Shown here: one piece after another, positions 1 through 13,360 of the stretch | Layout of the letters: each line of letters starts with the position of its first letter | Numbering within the stretch: the stretch's first letter is position 1 | Assembly (NCBI GenBank): GCA_032622095.1 | Contig: CP136067.1 | Span: forward strand, 76,596,705-76,660,704 | Direction of reading: 5' to 3' | From: Siphonodentalium dalli | Lineage: Eukaryota; Mollusca; Scaphopoda; Gadilida; Siphonodentaliidae | Length of the DNA: 64,000 nt | Position numbers and translations under genes: made by a program | The notes under the pieces: generated by a model | Seen by the model: only the letters and a program-made list of their open reading frames with translations | The model's database searches: none | What the model was told of the DNA's origin: nothing

Positions 1-809
1 CGTTGTTTGATATGTTGTTTTATTCCAGAATTTAACCAGAATGTTACAAGCGTTTATAATTATGTCTTCGAAAAGAGCGCTGTATGTTGCGCTTACAATT
101 ATGACTCCTATAATCTTCGATATAAATATATAGACTTATATATAGCAATATATGTTATAAACTATATGGGAGTCTTTTCCCCATACCGTGCATGCGATGC
201 TCAACGGATCGACACCAAAATCTATACATTTGTCCGTGACCTTATAGTGATAGTTTTGGTGGTGAGGCCACGAGGTCACGCTGATGACCATGCGATGGGA
301 ATTTAAAGTCGTTTGTTGGTCAACAAATAAACAAACTCGCGCGAAAACAGTCCACCCCTGTCCACTCCAAATAATTTCTGTCTATCTAAATAACACAATT
401 GGCACATCTGTGAATTTATTGGCAGTGGTTTAGCGAAATCGGTCTGTGTTGGGTTTGAATGTTCGATGGACACTGAGTATATATGATGCACGTTATTGAG
501 TTGAACTTACCTGAGTCAGATTCTAGATCTGGTGAGTATATGTGCATAATTCTCAAATTCATCGTCCACGCGAGCAAGTTACTGCCATCTCCGTGTGAAT
601 GGTTATCATCGCTTGCTGACCAGCAACAATATATAGATTTGTACCAACTTGCGTGTGGGATTCTTTCTTTCATAGAGGGAGGTCATTCCTTCAATGGATA
701 TATGATTGAAATTGAAGGACGGTATCTTCCTGTTATTCGCTTCTTCGTAACATCGATCGCACCCCAGCTGGATTTAGCTTCTTTAACGAGTGGTGTTTGT
801 TTTCCACAG
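1..809. other. Left edge, upstream or intron sequence
   Basis: No coding exon can be supported here. A plus-strand ATG at 483 is followed by a donor-like site (TCTG|GTGAGT at 531/532), but its phase is incompatible with the next supported exon at 810, where the joined frame would stop after a few codons. A donor-like sequence is also readable on the minus strand near 505-515. The stretch is AT-rich and is most likely the 5' flank or an upstream intron of the ETS gene. Confidence 0.4.
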
Positions 810-888
810 GAAATGATAGGACCTCTTGACAGCATAGAGTTACACAGACGACGAAAAACACCAGATATACAAGACAACGATGCTGAAG
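810..888 (+). CDS. PEA3-group ETS factor, 5'-most exon visible
   Basis: Candidate exon of the ETV1/4/5-like gene. The sequence shows a pyrimidine tract and acceptor (TTTTCCACAG|GAAATG) and a donor (GCTGAAG|GTAAGA). Only one frame is open. It reads from EMIGPLDSIEL through a basic RRRK to PDIQDNDAE and ends with one base of a split codon. That base plus AT of the next exon makes GAT (Asp), so the phase fits exon 16858-17110. An ATG at 813 has a purine at -3 and could be the start, giving a 405-residue protein. Vertebrate PEA3 proteins are about 480-510 residues and carry an acidic activation domain near the N-terminus that is not seen here, so earlier exons may lie outside the window. The exon is short and poorly conserved; it rests on splice signals and phase more than on similarity. 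Confidence 0.55.
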
Positions 889-3800
889 GTAAGACTGAAT
901 ATGTCCCGCGCAGGGAACCACGAGCACGCAGCTCATCTCACTGATCGCCTAAGCAGCCCTGTGTCGCACCCCTCAACCAGTCTTGGTAGCATTATACCCG
1001 CACTCTATATCAACAACCTCAATGCAACACCATCATATCATAATTATGTGGGTCAGTAATTTAGAGTATGTAGGTATAGGCAGTGGACAAAATTCACCAT
1101 TTTGTAAAAATAGGAATCTAAAATTTAGTTTCCCAACATGTTACTTTAGTAGGATATAATGTTTTTATAGAATATGTATTATTGGCATATATGTATTATT
1201 CGAGTATATGCTGTACTCGAACTGTATCATCTATACTTCTCCCGACTCTTGTTTAACATTAGTGTCACAAAACACCACACGCATAGTCCAATGTTTCGTG
1301 ACTATATCACAAGGTGTTTGATGAGTCCACGACACAGTTGAAGAACAGTTGTTACATGTTCAGCCTGAATGGCAAAAAATATGAGCACATACAGAATAGA
1401 CCATTAGCTTGCGATGTGCGAAAGTGAATCAATGTGAGAGAAAGTAAATGTACTAGAAGTCATATGCACGCAGCGTAGTTAGAAAGGGACTGAATAATAC
1501 CATTTAAGTGTGGCACGCGATATTACAGAACAATAGCATAGTTGACCAAATCAACGAATGATTAATCATAAGTTTGTATAAAAGATGCGACATAAGCGAA
1601 TGAGCGCACTGACCAATAAATATAAGATCTCATGAAACGTTCATCATCTCCAAACGTCCAAACTTACAACAAGGCATATAGGCGGATCCGAAGACAAAGA
1701 ACAATTTTATTATTAGCAATCTCAAAGGATTTAAGAAAACATTAGTATGACTTAAGTTGTTATGCTTTTTCGTATCTTTATATCGACATAAGCATTCCAC
1801 GAGCAAGGAAAAGCTTCTTTCGTTAACAAAAAATATAAGAATAAATTTCAAACTTATGACCCTGAAAGTGAGATTTATTTGTGTAAGGCAACAGCTAATT
1901 CCAGCCCCCGCCAACCTGGGAAAATATAAGATGATTTGCTTACCTAATACATATTCCAATCCCAAAACACAATATTTCACATCTGACATTCCCTTTATGA
2001 TAGAATTTTACCCCAACTGAATATGCCCCAAATACTTGTTGTTCTCGTACTACTTTTTAGGTCTGAAAAAGCTCTTTATTTCTTAAATTACCAACTGGTT
2101 AAAATTTCAATAAATTTTTCTACCTATAATGCATCAGTCAATTAACGCATGGTGGCTCATATTTATGAAACTCTTTTGATTCGACTTTACGCGTTGAATA
2201 TTAATGAAAAACTTACATATGGCAGTATTCAAACTGAAATAGCTCGTTTAAGCGCCCATCAACCCATCAAAATTTTACACAATGTGTATTCTATTTACGG
2301 TGTAGTCGTATAAAAAAAAGTTATTAACCACGCACTACTCCTTCTTTCAAACTACATGGTGCTCAAATCTACAGATAGAGATAGGGAAATATAGAGCCAA
2401 TGTATGATGTTGCTCAGGCCAGAATCACTATGTATGCACACTTTGGTTTACAATGGTTTGTCAATGAAGTATACGTGAATATGAATATATGAATGCCGAA
2501 ATCGCTTGACTTCAGAAACCTTGGTAGGGCGTAGTTGGAGAGTTACTTTGTCAATACAGGTATATGCTATGACACGGAAACATCATTGTGTAACATCGCA
2601 CAAGAACCGATTGGCAACATTGGAAAACAAATGTTTCCAGCAACATTTGCCGCTCACTCAGACGGAGAATAGAAAATTTATCTTCAGCATAATTGTATCT
2701 CGGATAGTAACGGTCACTGTATCGGGTATTATTATATATAACGGTATCGTATCTACAATGACTTTGAAAACACACTTAAAAATATTGGTTGAAATTATAG
2801 TTTACGAATGTCGACTTATGATAAAATCTGGCAATTGGGAAAAATAATGTGGAAGGTAGAACAAAGGTAATGCGTTTTTTAAATAGTAATGAATAATAAT
2901 ATAAGATGTGTGAACAGAACTAGTACATCTGAATGCATTAAAGGCCTTTTTATTCTTTATTTTTCGTTGTCTCTTTCTTACAGGATACTTCCCAACGGAA
3001 CTGTCCTGCGTTCCTTATCTCGATTCACACACCATGTCTATATATCTAGGACATACTCTTCCAGCCCATAGCAAGCACGTGTACTCTTGAAAATGTTACC
3101 GCGAACAGTCTGATCAATGACACAAGCATCAGCCGCAAATTCCGCTAATTCGATCTGAATTATCCCGACACCACTCAAGTCCCCGCTCAAACACTCAATT
3201 AACAATAGCCACACGAGTGCAAGAGTTCATAGTATCTTACCAACACCATCGTTCTCACATGGTACATAAACATGGCAATTGTGAGGACATAAAATTTGTC
3301 GGGATGATTGAAGCGAAATCTCAGCACCCTGCGATAGGTTTAATTGAAAATGGAGCAGCCTTTTCATGGAATACCAATATTATTATTACGATTGCCGTAT
3401 TGATGAGGAGGGACTGACTAAGTCGGCCGTGTAATTCCTTATCATAATGCATTTTCGCAAATTAATTGTTTCGGCTCGGCTCGGGTTTAGAAGCCAGGCT
3501 GCTTGTTGGAATTTACGGTCCATCTCAGACACACTGATGACAATGAATGACAATCATGGAGCTATTAAGATCTGTGCTAAATCTCGGGTTTATCACGGCG
3601 AGGGCGCGCACGCGATCGGGATTAGGCATAGCGTCAATGCTTGTCAATATTCATCCAGAATCAAACCAGAGTCTCTGTATTTAGTTTAGAACTGTCTATA
3701 TGACTAACCTTGCTCGATGAATGTCATAATCCGATATAAGGCACGCATACACAATATACAGGTCATGCAAAGAGAATAGAATGCCGCGTATAATTGTTGG

Positions 3801-5852
3801 GTAAAATACTGCAGACTGATACCTGGAATGGCAGAATGCCCAACATCGAAAAACAAAACTAAAATATATTTTGTATATATTTATTAAACGATTTTTTACC
3901 GAATATTTTTAAAGACCGAATATTACATCTATGTCCATTACAATGTATCTCAACTACAATATTTGATATACCAAACATAACACTCATAATAACTGTATGT
4001 TGATTAAAATACAGCCCATTTAGGTGCAAGATCAATAAGAGCTAGTCCTTTGTGGAGGTCTCATTTAAGGGACAGATGCACGTTTTGCATAAATCCAGCC
4101 AAAATTGCAAGAGTTTTCAACAACGAATTTCTCTGGATCTATCTGTCAAAAAATCTTGAATTTCAATCTTCATTGTTTATCGAATCTGAACAACTATTAA
4201 GAGACGACAAAAAAATTGATTTTAATACATTTGAGATATTGAAACTATTAGGTTTTTTCCCCCTTTCGGCACCAAGTATAATTTATAATTTCAAACAATC
4301 CAATCACCAAATAGCTTACTGTCTTGGCTCTATGGGAATAGGCTTAATTTGTATCACAGTGTTGCGTTATATTGTTAATTGCATAATATAACATCATACC
4401 CCCACATATTGTAATGAAGAATAAAGCAGTCAAATATTCCAGCCCATTGCAAACAAATGATGATATGCAGCGTGGTTCCCTTAACTCTTTAGCACTCAGC
4501 ACCACAGACGAATTCCCCACTGCCAATCATACAATACATGTATACAAGCATTATGGGAGTATTTAAGTAATATGATGTAGGCCTATGTCAAGTATCGCTC
4601 GGAATAATGTTCTCAAACTTCATATCTGATTAGACATAGGCATCGCAAGTTCATTGCCACTCATACAACCACCATAGAGGTCACGTAACCTTGGAGGCCA
4701 TCTTGCTTCACACACTAATGGTTATGTCTGATGCATATTCATGCGTATATGGGTATATATTGGTGCTATCGATGCAGAAATTGGTAATTCTCAACATTTA
4801 TTTCTCACTTTACCTCCATTAGTTGACATCTTTCAGAGAGGGACCCATACTCGGCCAAAATGTGTATTTTCCGACTTCATTATGTGATGAATAGTATGCT
4901 GGGTATAGGTTGCTGTGTTTGAGTTTCCATTTTATATTATTGGTTAAAATGTTATATCTGGAGACACACACTGGCACCTGAACAGGACATCACCAAGTGC
5001 CCTTATATAACGGTTCGCGTTCTATATACATAGACTGTCTGTTATCTGCACTATCTCACACCTTTCCTGGTGTTATATAGTCTGGAACTCATGACATGAC
5101 AGTATGTGCCCGTCACTGGGACTCATATACGTCATATCAACTGGAAGGCCATATTTACACCTCACATACCCGTCCTGCTGGAAGCATGTACCCGATTTCG
5201 ACTCAAGTCGCTATCGGCAGTGTATAGTTAATTCGACTGTAGTCTCGATCGGCAGTGAAAGGGAGCAATCAACTGGAATTCTGCCACAGATTAAGACATT
5301 GTGGAATAATTTGGCACGTTTATCAAAGTATATATGAGTGAAAGAGAGAAAGAGAGCAACGGGTATGTATTGAAGGGTTAATTCGTCAACGAAGCCTGTT
5401 TTTGGCAGGGGTGGTCAAACAGTTGTAGATCCTAACATAGCTGCATACCTGATGGTCGGAATCATCATCTCCAGTATAAACCTCCGAGCTCAAACCTTGT
5501 TTAAACATGCATGTAGGGTCCAGATAACCGTGATCAAGTGATATAAGGGGCGTTTGCGGTCGTTCGGGGACCAGTTGATTGACAATTATGTTCAGTGAGA
5601 TTAGTACACGTAGTAGACACAACACGGTCAAACAGATAATAAACCGGTAGAATACTTCTTGACACGCCCACAATAAACATGAACTCGTTCCCGATGCTGA
5701 GTTCAAGTCAGTCAGACAAACGACATGTCTCCCCAACTGAGTTGTCCCATACACCGAGACAAATGAACGAATGCTTCTCTTATACTTTAATCAATTTTAC
5801 TCCCAAGTCTGCATTGAAGGAAACAAGTGCAATAAGTTCAAGTGAAAACATT
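889..5852. other. Intron 1, first part: no gene seen
   Basis: About 5 kb of AT-rich sequence. Open frames are short and show no recognisable protein. The frame 4050-4391 (113 codons, hydrophobic C-terminus) and the minus-strand frame 5386-5754 (122 codons, one hydrophobic stretch FIICLTVLCLLRVLISLNII) are the longest. The latter ends at a donor-like AG|GTATGC and could be a signal-anchor exon of a nested gene, but it has no own ATG and no recognised family. I leave it as unproven. Confidence 0.5.
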
Positions 5853-6303
5853 TCTGCCTTTCACATAGTTCAGTAATTTATAACTGCCTTTCACATAGTT
5901 CAGTAATTTATAACTGCCTTTCACATAGTTCAGTAATTTATAACTGCCTTTCACATAGTTCAGTAATTTATAACTGCCTTTCACATAGTTCAGTAATTTA
6001 TAACTGCCTTTCACATAGTTCAGTAATTTATAACTGCCTTTCACATAGTTCAGTAATTTATAACTGCCTACACATAGTTCAGTAATTTATAACTGCCTAC
6101 ACATAGTTCAGTAATTTATAACTGCCTTTCACATAGTTCAGTAATTTATAACTGCCTTTCACATAGTTCAGTAATTTATAACTGCCTTTCACATAGTTCA
6201 GTAATTTATAACTGCCTTTCACATAGTTCAGTAATTTATAACTGCCTTTCACATAGTTCAGAAATTTATAACTGCCTTTCAAATAGTTCAGTAATTTATA
6301 ACT
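5853..6303. repeat. 30-bp tandem repeat, about 15 copies
   Basis: The unit ACTGCCTTTCACATAGTTCA followed by GTAATTTATA is repeated head to tail with almost no divergence. Two units around 6065-6122 are one base shorter (CTGCCTACACATAG) and the last units carry single changes. Because 30 is a multiple of three, the minus strand reads as a repeated decapeptide (VKGSYKLLNY). The 29-bp units break that frame, so it is a by-product of the repeat rather than a gene. It lies inside intron 1 of the ETS gene. Confidence 0.95.
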
Positions 6304-6409
6304 ATGCCAGAAAGTTTTTTCGAACTGAAATAATCAAGTATTAGCCATGACTGGCATTATAAGCGGCACCGTAGTAGTATATACATACCTGCTCTCATTG
6401 TTCCCGTTT

Positions 6410-6937
6410 AATATATAAATATGACAAGAAAACCATAGTCCTCAAGATCATATTACTAAGCTTATATATAAATTATAATATAAAATATATTGGGTTCATG
6501 AACGCACCACCTCAGAATTCCGTTAAAACAACCAATCCTTCAAAGTATTACAAAAACTACGGCTTAGTACTGCAGGTTTCTCATTCACCACACCAGAAAG
6601 CCTCTAAATGCGGACCAAAAATCTAATAATCGGATTAAATACACGCCCGATACTTCGCAATACGACCTTTATTCTACATTCCAACTGAAACATACGTCAT
6701 CAGCAAAGTTAGCTGTTATATTATGCATTGTTTTCCCGCAATAAAATCTTCAAAAGTGGTACAGCCATTGTTCATACCTAAACATGGAAAGCAATTAACG
6801 CGGTCATAAAAGTTACATACTGCAACAATGAGACGTCCGCGAAGATACATCCGCGAAAACAAGAAATGTGTTATCCTGCAAGATAATCGCATCTCTATGG
6901 CTCCATTGACACGGTCAGATCAGCCTTAATACAATTT
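6410..6937 (+). repeat. Dispersed repeat, copy 1
   Basis: This segment is closely similar to the reverse complement of 50368-50820. Shared blocks include TCAGAATTCCGTTAAAACAA, CTGCAGGTTTC..CACCACACCAGAAAGCCTCTAAAT, CAGCCATTGTTCATACCT, AAAGCAATTAACGCG and ACACGG(T/C)CAGAT. No convincing protein is encoded. Similarity ends shortly after the block TACAAT(T/A)TCCTAAAA. The repeat class is unknown. Confidence 0.75.
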
Positions 6938-6939
6938 CC

Positions 6940-8830
6940 TAAAATAACTCGCATCGCGTGAAACAAGAATTTTTTTCTCTTGCGAGTTATCACCATCGCC
7001 CCCTTGGCACGACCAGATCAGCGTAGCAGTAAACAACCATAGTATGGGGCGTAATAAATGAACGTGTAAGTTCCGTGCCTCCAAGAAGCAAAACTGCGCG
7101 GTAACTTTTCCACAGCTCTGTCTTCGGGCTATACATGTTTTGAACATTATATACGACTATATATTGACCGTATACCCCAATAGACGCGTCCATATGAAAT
7201 ATGGTCACTCGTAGAGACGGTAAATATAAGCCACACAGGCTTACAACATAATCCACTTACCCATTCTACACAAGGAACACCGTACTATCTATTATATTGT
7301 ATAACATAATGATGTTGTTTGAATGGGAATAAATACTATTAAACCAAACAAAACTTAAATTTGACGTCCATCTTATAGGAGGAGATATGCACCGTCGGGA
7401 ATCTTTCAATGTATATGGATGAAACGGCCAATGGTCCACGGCGTTAATAATTGGCTATATATTATGCAGCTGAGATTTACTTATCTGGCACCAATCGATT
7501 CCGAAAGCCAAGATTGATAAAGAACTTGGCTACTACTAAATACCTATGTGGTGTGCACCTAAGGTTTCATTTCAGCGTAGGCTGGAAGAATTTAAAAGTT
7601 ATTGTACATTCGATCGTAATTAACAATAACAGTCCATCCCGTCTTTGTTATATTTATTTATTTTATTATTTTTATTTTTGAAGAAGCTTTCCGGTATACC
7701 ACACTGGCTTCGCCTAAAACCAAAATACGTTGAGTTTGGAGTCCGAGGGTGAACACACAACATCGCGCTACGATATATTATTTGACCGATCAAAAAAATT
7801 ATTTAGGACCTGTGACCGTCAGTGTTGACCCAGGTTGATGAGACCAATGATATTTTCCCAAATGCCTGTTTGAGTTTGGGATGTCTGGTATATCAACATA
7901 CACAAGATTAGTCCATACTGGGGTTTTCATCGATTGGATCATCTGAATTCTGAATGATATATATTTGGCATTATAGCAAGTTCCTGGTTACAAATACCAG
8001 TTATTTATGTAGAAACTTGGTAGAATAATATATAGAATTATTCCTCAATGAGGACTGTCGGTGATTCCATATATAGCTACTCGAAAGATTCGTCCACAGA
8101 AAGTGGAGATACCATGTCACTTTAAAATCTTTAAGTTGGTGATAATCCCCTATAATCTGAGAAAACGCCAATGTTGCCGATGCCGAACACGAAAGAAATT
8201 ATATGGGGCCGTTCGAACTAAGTTTTTCATCACTTTTCCTTCATTCTTTTTAGTTATCCAAAGAAAACTTGTCAGCAATATATAAATTACCTAGTAATAT
8301 AGCTCAGCTGAAATTTATTGTAAATATGTTTACAATGTTTTGTCTATAGCGAAATGTCTCAATGAACTGTCTTCTCTGTTATCTCTCCGACAAAAGCGAA
8401 GAATTGTATATATAAAAACACAAAAGATAAAGCTCTTTTGTTTCATGCAATCATTCATCTCGATCTTAACCATGCATATAGGTTCAGTATTGCGAATTCT
8501 ATCATCTTTTTGTTGTAGGATTGTTCCAGGATTTGAGCCAAATGCAAGAAACTTGGTTAGCAGAAGGTAATACTAATTACATTATAAATCAAATAAATAT
8601 ACAATTATATCATCGTCAATAGGTTTACACGCTTGTTTGAACTCCTGTGTTAAAATTGTCATCTTTATTGACTCTTAGGTACTTGTTACATGTGCCGGAA
8701 CAACTCAGTCACGGTTACCGAATTATATATTTGTACACTTGCACGTCACAATAAGTGTGTACACATATGTCGCGTACGTCCGTCCGTGTGTCCATCAACA
8801 ATTTCCTTTGGTACACTCTACAGGCCACAT
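6940..8830. other. Intron 1: nothing recognised
   Basis: AT-rich single-copy-looking sequence. Short open frames only, none with a recognisable domain or paired splice sites. Confidence 0.5.
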
Positions 8831-8831
8831 C

Positions 8832-9440
8832 CCTCATCCGACTAAACTTCATGTGGATCATCGGGTGGCCTCGAGAGATTACTATTGTTTCCAAATTATG
8901 TTCAAAAGAACATGGCCGCCATCTTGGAATTCATATTTTAATCCATCGGCACACCCTGCAGCCCACAGTTATGGGCGAAATGTTCTGAAAATGTGCAGGC
9001 ACGTTTGTGGTCACCCTAGATTGGAGCTATTTAAATTGAACAATTTTCGAGAAAACAATGGCCGCCGGCAACCATCTTGAATTTTACTCTTTGCATGACC
9101 ATATACAATGGCACACCTTACACGCCGCACCCCTCTTCTGATCGTCACCAAACTGCATACGGATATTCGGTGTGACCTGCAGATCCTTACTTATCATTAT
9201 TTATGTTAAAACCATGACCACCAGTGGTCACCTGGGGTTTCCACATTTGAATCCACCAGCACCCTGCTGCCCACAATTATTGGCGAAATGTTTTGAAAAT
9301 TTATAAGCATGTTTGGGATCACCTCTAAATATGAGCTATCAAATTTGAACGATTTTCGGAAGAAAGAAAAACCATCAAAAACATGGCCGTGACAGCCATC
9401 TTGATTTTACTCTTTGCATAAAAAAATACTTCGGCATGTT
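8832..9440 (+). repeat. Two diverged tandem copies of a ~300-bp block
   Basis: Two successive blocks share the same order of landmarks: CACATCCCTCATCCGACTAAACTTCATGTGGAT-like start, ACATGGCCGCCATCTTGGAA, ACCCTGCAGCCCACAGTTAT, GGCGAAATGTT(C/T)TGAAAAT, GAGCTAT.. AACGATTTTCG, and GCCATCTTGAATTTTACTCTTTGCAT. A third partial start follows at about 9430. Related fragments occur near 35110-35140 and 48720-48900, so this is a dispersed family. No coding capacity is evident. Confidence 0.7.
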
Positions 9441-10279
9441 TTATCAGATTGATCCCAAACTTCACATGGGCTATTCTTTATGACCTCTGGTATTACTTAA
9501 ACATTTAAACTGTCGGCATTCCTTATCGCTCCATTGACTATAATGTTTGACATTACCCCATCTCAAAGTTGAGCTACAGTGCCATTGAAGATTGACATTA
9601 ACTTAAGTAATAAATGTAACCCGCCATTTCCCGAGCACGAAATAAGCCCAACCACATGTTTTCTCTGATTCCAGCACGGTGTTCGCCAACAGAGCGTGAC
9701 CAAATAGTGCCAACCACATACAGAAACTTAGAAGAACTACCACCAGAGAGTAAGTATACTCACCCTTAAGTTTTGGTTGCTTAGTTATGCCATCATATAT
9801 AAACATCGACGCACACAATATGACAATATGGTCTCACAGAAGTAAGTAAATCTACATTGTCATCGACAACGGTAAACTGTTAGAATATAGAGCAGTGCCA
9901 TATCTGTTTCAAATGCACCCACCCATACGTCAAACTGAGTTTGTGAAATGTGCATGCATGTATGCAATATTGTATAATGGCGTCCAATTGTTGAACTTTG
10001 GTTCCGTGATAAATCGTCTAAAAGGAAACATCAATTTGTGTTCAGGTGTATACCGGATGTTATGTTTGCCTAAGGACAATATGTATTAAAATTTCCTCTT
10101 TAGAATCCGGGCTAATAATTTCGCAGACTTCCAACTCATAACAAATCTTTTATGCTCTGATATCTGCTTTATAGGGTTAGTATTTCGTCTATTCGCTGGT
10201 CACGCATACGAATGTGTAGAGTGGCTCTCGCGATATATCAGATTTATGGAAGCACAAACTCAGTATGAGTGTGCATTGA

Positions 10280-10395
10280 TTCAATGTGCGTGAACAAATT
10301 CTCAGTTCATATCGAAATGGTAATGTATTGATCGGAATGGCACATCGAGATATCCCTAAACTCATACCAAGCTTGAAAATCGGTCCCCATTTTGC
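10280..10395 (-). repeat. SINE 3' domain, fragment
   Basis: Read on the minus strand, this contains the block shared with the elements at 12479, 45024 and 46695: CACAT..GATGTGCCATTCCGATCAATACAT.. CCATTTCGATATGAACTGAG.. AATTTGTTCACGC. The tRNA-related head seen at 46720-46800 is not evident here. Confidence 0.65.
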
Positions 10396-12227
10396 TGCAT
10401 TTCGGTCAGATATTTTTCAGAGCATATGAAGCCAGTATATCAAATGTTCGAGTATTTGTCAACCATTCCTGTACCTCCTTCCTAATTACGCAGAAAAAAG
10501 GGCCATGTCCGTTTGAGGTCAGGACTACCAAAATGGCATGTGGATAGTGAATAACGACTACTTTCGAACACTGTGTCCCAGTATGTTTAACATCTGGGGA
10601 TCTATATATCTATGAAAAAGTCATGACATGCATGCACCGTCCCTAATAATAGGGATAGTAACCATTCCTGGAAGTATGCATGGCTTTGATCAAGCAAGCA
10701 CGCTATTTTAAGTTAAAGGACTGGATAATGGTGGCAAAACATAACTTATTAACAGTACCACATATTTATAGATAATATAGATGACACTGAATCATCAAAT
10801 GCAAGTTGCGGGTAGGACTGGCAGCAAACACACAACATATCACCCTGAAAAAACGTTATGTTCGTCATCAACTTTGTATTTGTTCAAATGTGCCCCGATC
10901 CCTCTTGTGATATTCTATTAAAACAAATAAAAAATTTAAAAAATGAGTGGTAAACGTTAATTTTAATCTATCGCACACGACTCGGATACATGACCGGTCA
11001 TTGTCATTAGTTGCCAGTGTTGTGTCGATGCTCATTAACCCTATATGTCGATAAACGAGTTCCCTATTACAGATGCACTGGACTTGGAGAAACCAAACAT
11101 ATATGGATCTGGTACATTATCTTGAACAATCGGCAGCTATCGCACCAGACAGCCATCGAAATGATCGATTGTTTTCCGATAATAGAAGAACAATAGTTTC
11201 GTCTCGTTACATGAGTAACAGCTAAATCCAAGTTTTTAGATGACCCAGAAATGTCGCCTATCTCGAGCACGCACCTGCTGTGCGACCACTATTGACTTCG
11301 CCGGAGGGCTACGGCCGTATAACAATCACACGTGTAATGGTGAAATCACAATAGCCTCGGCACGCGGCAGAGGGACCGGTTTAATTATTCCACGGTGAAT
11401 AATAGACAGAGGCTGAATGAAAATTACTTCTGTCTATTATGACCATTTATAGGGTCTATTTAGAAGAGACGTGTTCTCATGAAATTTTAATGCATTCTTT
11501 AACTTTGTGACACGATTATATAGAGTATTCAGCACTGAATTACGACTGAGTCTTTCCCATTCAATTGTCAGGGAATCCAGCTTTCTGTAATCAAACATTG
11601 TGAATCAAGAAGTCTGCCTGTCGTTTGTATCAGACCAGTTTTAGTAATCGGTTGTAAATTTTGAAAATGTTGTTGAATTTTCAGCAATGTGGACTGGAAA
11701 TTCAGTTTTAATAGTTGGAACAATGCTGTCCCTGCATGCGACAGTGAACCTTTCGGAACAATATAGTATGATGTGCCGAAATAATTGCATATTGCCATTT
11801 TGACGAAAGGATACCGTCTCCACCTTTAGAGCGAGCAAGCGTCTAATTAATGTAGACTCGGTTTTAGTGTGCACTCGGGATAAATGTAGGAAATTAAAGT
11901 ATGTTATCTGTACCTCGAACGTTTTCAACAGATACTGGTGTACAATTTATAAAACAATAAGTTTGAGTCGGGAAGACCAGTAAACAGGAGCTTCTGCAAC
12001 TAGAATATATTTTTTTCTCCAAATATATATTACTTCATGAACTGGGTCATAATGTTTGGCTATTCTAACCAATTGTTCAGGTGTTATGTGTGCTGTTTTG
12101 TTTTAATTCACAATTATGTTAACATTTGTAAACTTGTGAATATGTATAAAATCAGATGTGTCTCTTGTGTGTTGTGAGTACAAATGCAAACATGCCTTCA
12201 ATTCAAGTTCCATTTAAATTGTGTTGC

Positions 12228-12266
12228 TGTCGTTGTTGTCGTTGTCGTTGTTGTTGTTGTTGTTGT

Positions 12267-12311
<45 letters not shown>
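12228..12311. repeat. Compound (GTT)n-(GAT)n microsatellite
   Basis: A GTC/GTT tract switches directly into about 15 GAT units. In one forward frame it would read as poly-Val then poly-Asp, but the surrounding frame has no other support. Confidence 0.95.
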
Positions 12312-12315
<4 letters not shown>

Positions 12316-12478
12316 CGAATTTCTTACCTTCCCAGAAATATGCCTATATACAGTGTATATATAATCTGCAGTGAGATCGTCGGATATGAGAAGTAGAGAT
12401 CGTTCGATAAATTTATGGCGTATGTAGTGTATGTAAATCTAGCGTATGTAAATATTGGATATATCTTTACAATATTGC

Positions 12479-12600
12479 TTCAGTGAACGTGAACAGATTC
12501 TCATTTCATATCGAAATGGCCATACATTGATCAGAATGCAAAGTTGAGATGTCCCTCAACTCAGATTAATCTTGAAATCTTCGATGTTTCGTAGAGGCCC
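12479..12600 (-). repeat. SINE 3' domain, fragment
   Basis: The plus strand reads GTGAACGTGAACAGATTCTC followed by ATTTCATATCGAAATGGCCATACATTGATC and AGTTGAGATGTCCC. This is the reverse complement of the conserved 3' part of the SINE copies at 45024 and 46695 (CATGGCCATTTCGAT..GAATTGAGAATTTGTTCACGCTCACTGA). Confidence 0.65.
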
Positions 12601-12720
12601 AAACTGGTAGGGAAACCAAAGATTAACGGTAACACCTCTGACGACCTATATAATCTTTATCTTGCACAATACAGATTATATATTATATAGGTAAGATAAA
12701 AACCTTTTTAAGTTATATTT

Positions 12721-12800
12721 AAATTTTTCTCCCAGACCCCTGGTCATATTTCAAATAAATTTGGTGGGTTGAGTCGGTGTACCCTGGCAGATGTTATAAC
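12721..12800 (-). repeat. Dispersed GGTACCCCGAGTC-type repeat, copy 1
   Basis: The reverse complement reads GTTATAACATCTGCCAGGGT then ACACCGACTCAACCCACCAAATTT.. GACCAGGGGTCTGGGAGAAA. It matches in order the copies at 38757-38870 and 56412-56575. All three start with TTATAAC(C/A), which fixes the 5' edge. Confidence 0.7.
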
Positions 12801-13140
12801 GTGGCTAGTTCTTGAAAATTTAAAATGAAAAATTTAATTTTCATAAAAACAAAAAATTCAGCTGGGAGTAGAATCAACATAATTTTAGTTTTTCTATTTA
12901 ATTTGTTTTTGTTTTTTGATGTTTATTGTTTTTTGTGTTTTGTTTTTGTTAGTTAAATTGGGCAAGGAGTTAAAAAAAAAAATTAAAATATGACCCTGGA
13001 TCCGCCCATGGTTGCTTGCCGCAGTTACCCCATTTTAACAAATCAGACCCCAGTAACCAAAGGGCCCTCCATAATATATATAAGCTAAATAGACCAAATG
13101 GTTCTTAAGAAGTTGTTTTAAGAATTACTATGGAAAGAAA

Positions 13141-13360
13141 GAGATATGGCCCCTGGCTTCGCAACTATTTTACTTGGTGGCCTCATTATAACAAATCCGA
13201 GTATGAGTCAGCTAGGGGACATCCACACCAAATATGAACCCATTCAGTCCTATGGTTCTGATGAAGAAGATGTTTAAAGAATTGTTGATGGACAGATGGA
13301 CGGACGAGGAGTAATGAGTATAGCTCCACCAGAGACTTCGTCTCAGGTGAGCTAAATAGA
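13141..13360 (+). repeat. Dispersed repeat ending in CAGGTGAGCTAAATA
   Basis: The stretch reads ATATGGCCCCTGG.., ACACCAAATATGAACCCATTC, GGTTCTGATGAAGAAG, GATGGACAGATGGACGGACG and ends ACTTCGTCTCAGGTGAGCTAAA. This arrangement (host-like text, a GACGGACGGACG run, then a short hairpin ending in GGTGAGCTAA) is a pattern I associate with repeats widespread in marine invertebrates. Its class cannot be fixed from one copy. The 5' limit is uncertain and may extend to about 12640. Confidence 0.45.

Noticed and set aside
483-944. 153-codon frame as an alternative long first exon
   Set aside because: Its codons before 810 look random, a good acceptor lies at 808-809, and a good donor at 889 interrupts it. 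Only 810-888 is kept.
5386-5754. Minus-strand 122-codon frame with a hydrophobic stretch as a nested membrane-protein gene
   Set aside because: There is no ATG start, no clear acceptor and no recognised family; described only in the gap entry.
5838-6282. Decapeptide-repeat proteins on the minus strand
   Set aside because: They are the translation of the 30-bp tandem repeat and are broken by 29-bp units.
11568-11928. Overlapping minus-strand frames as a protein fragment
   Set aside because: Composition is somewhat protein-like, but no domain is recognised and the frames stop repeatedly.
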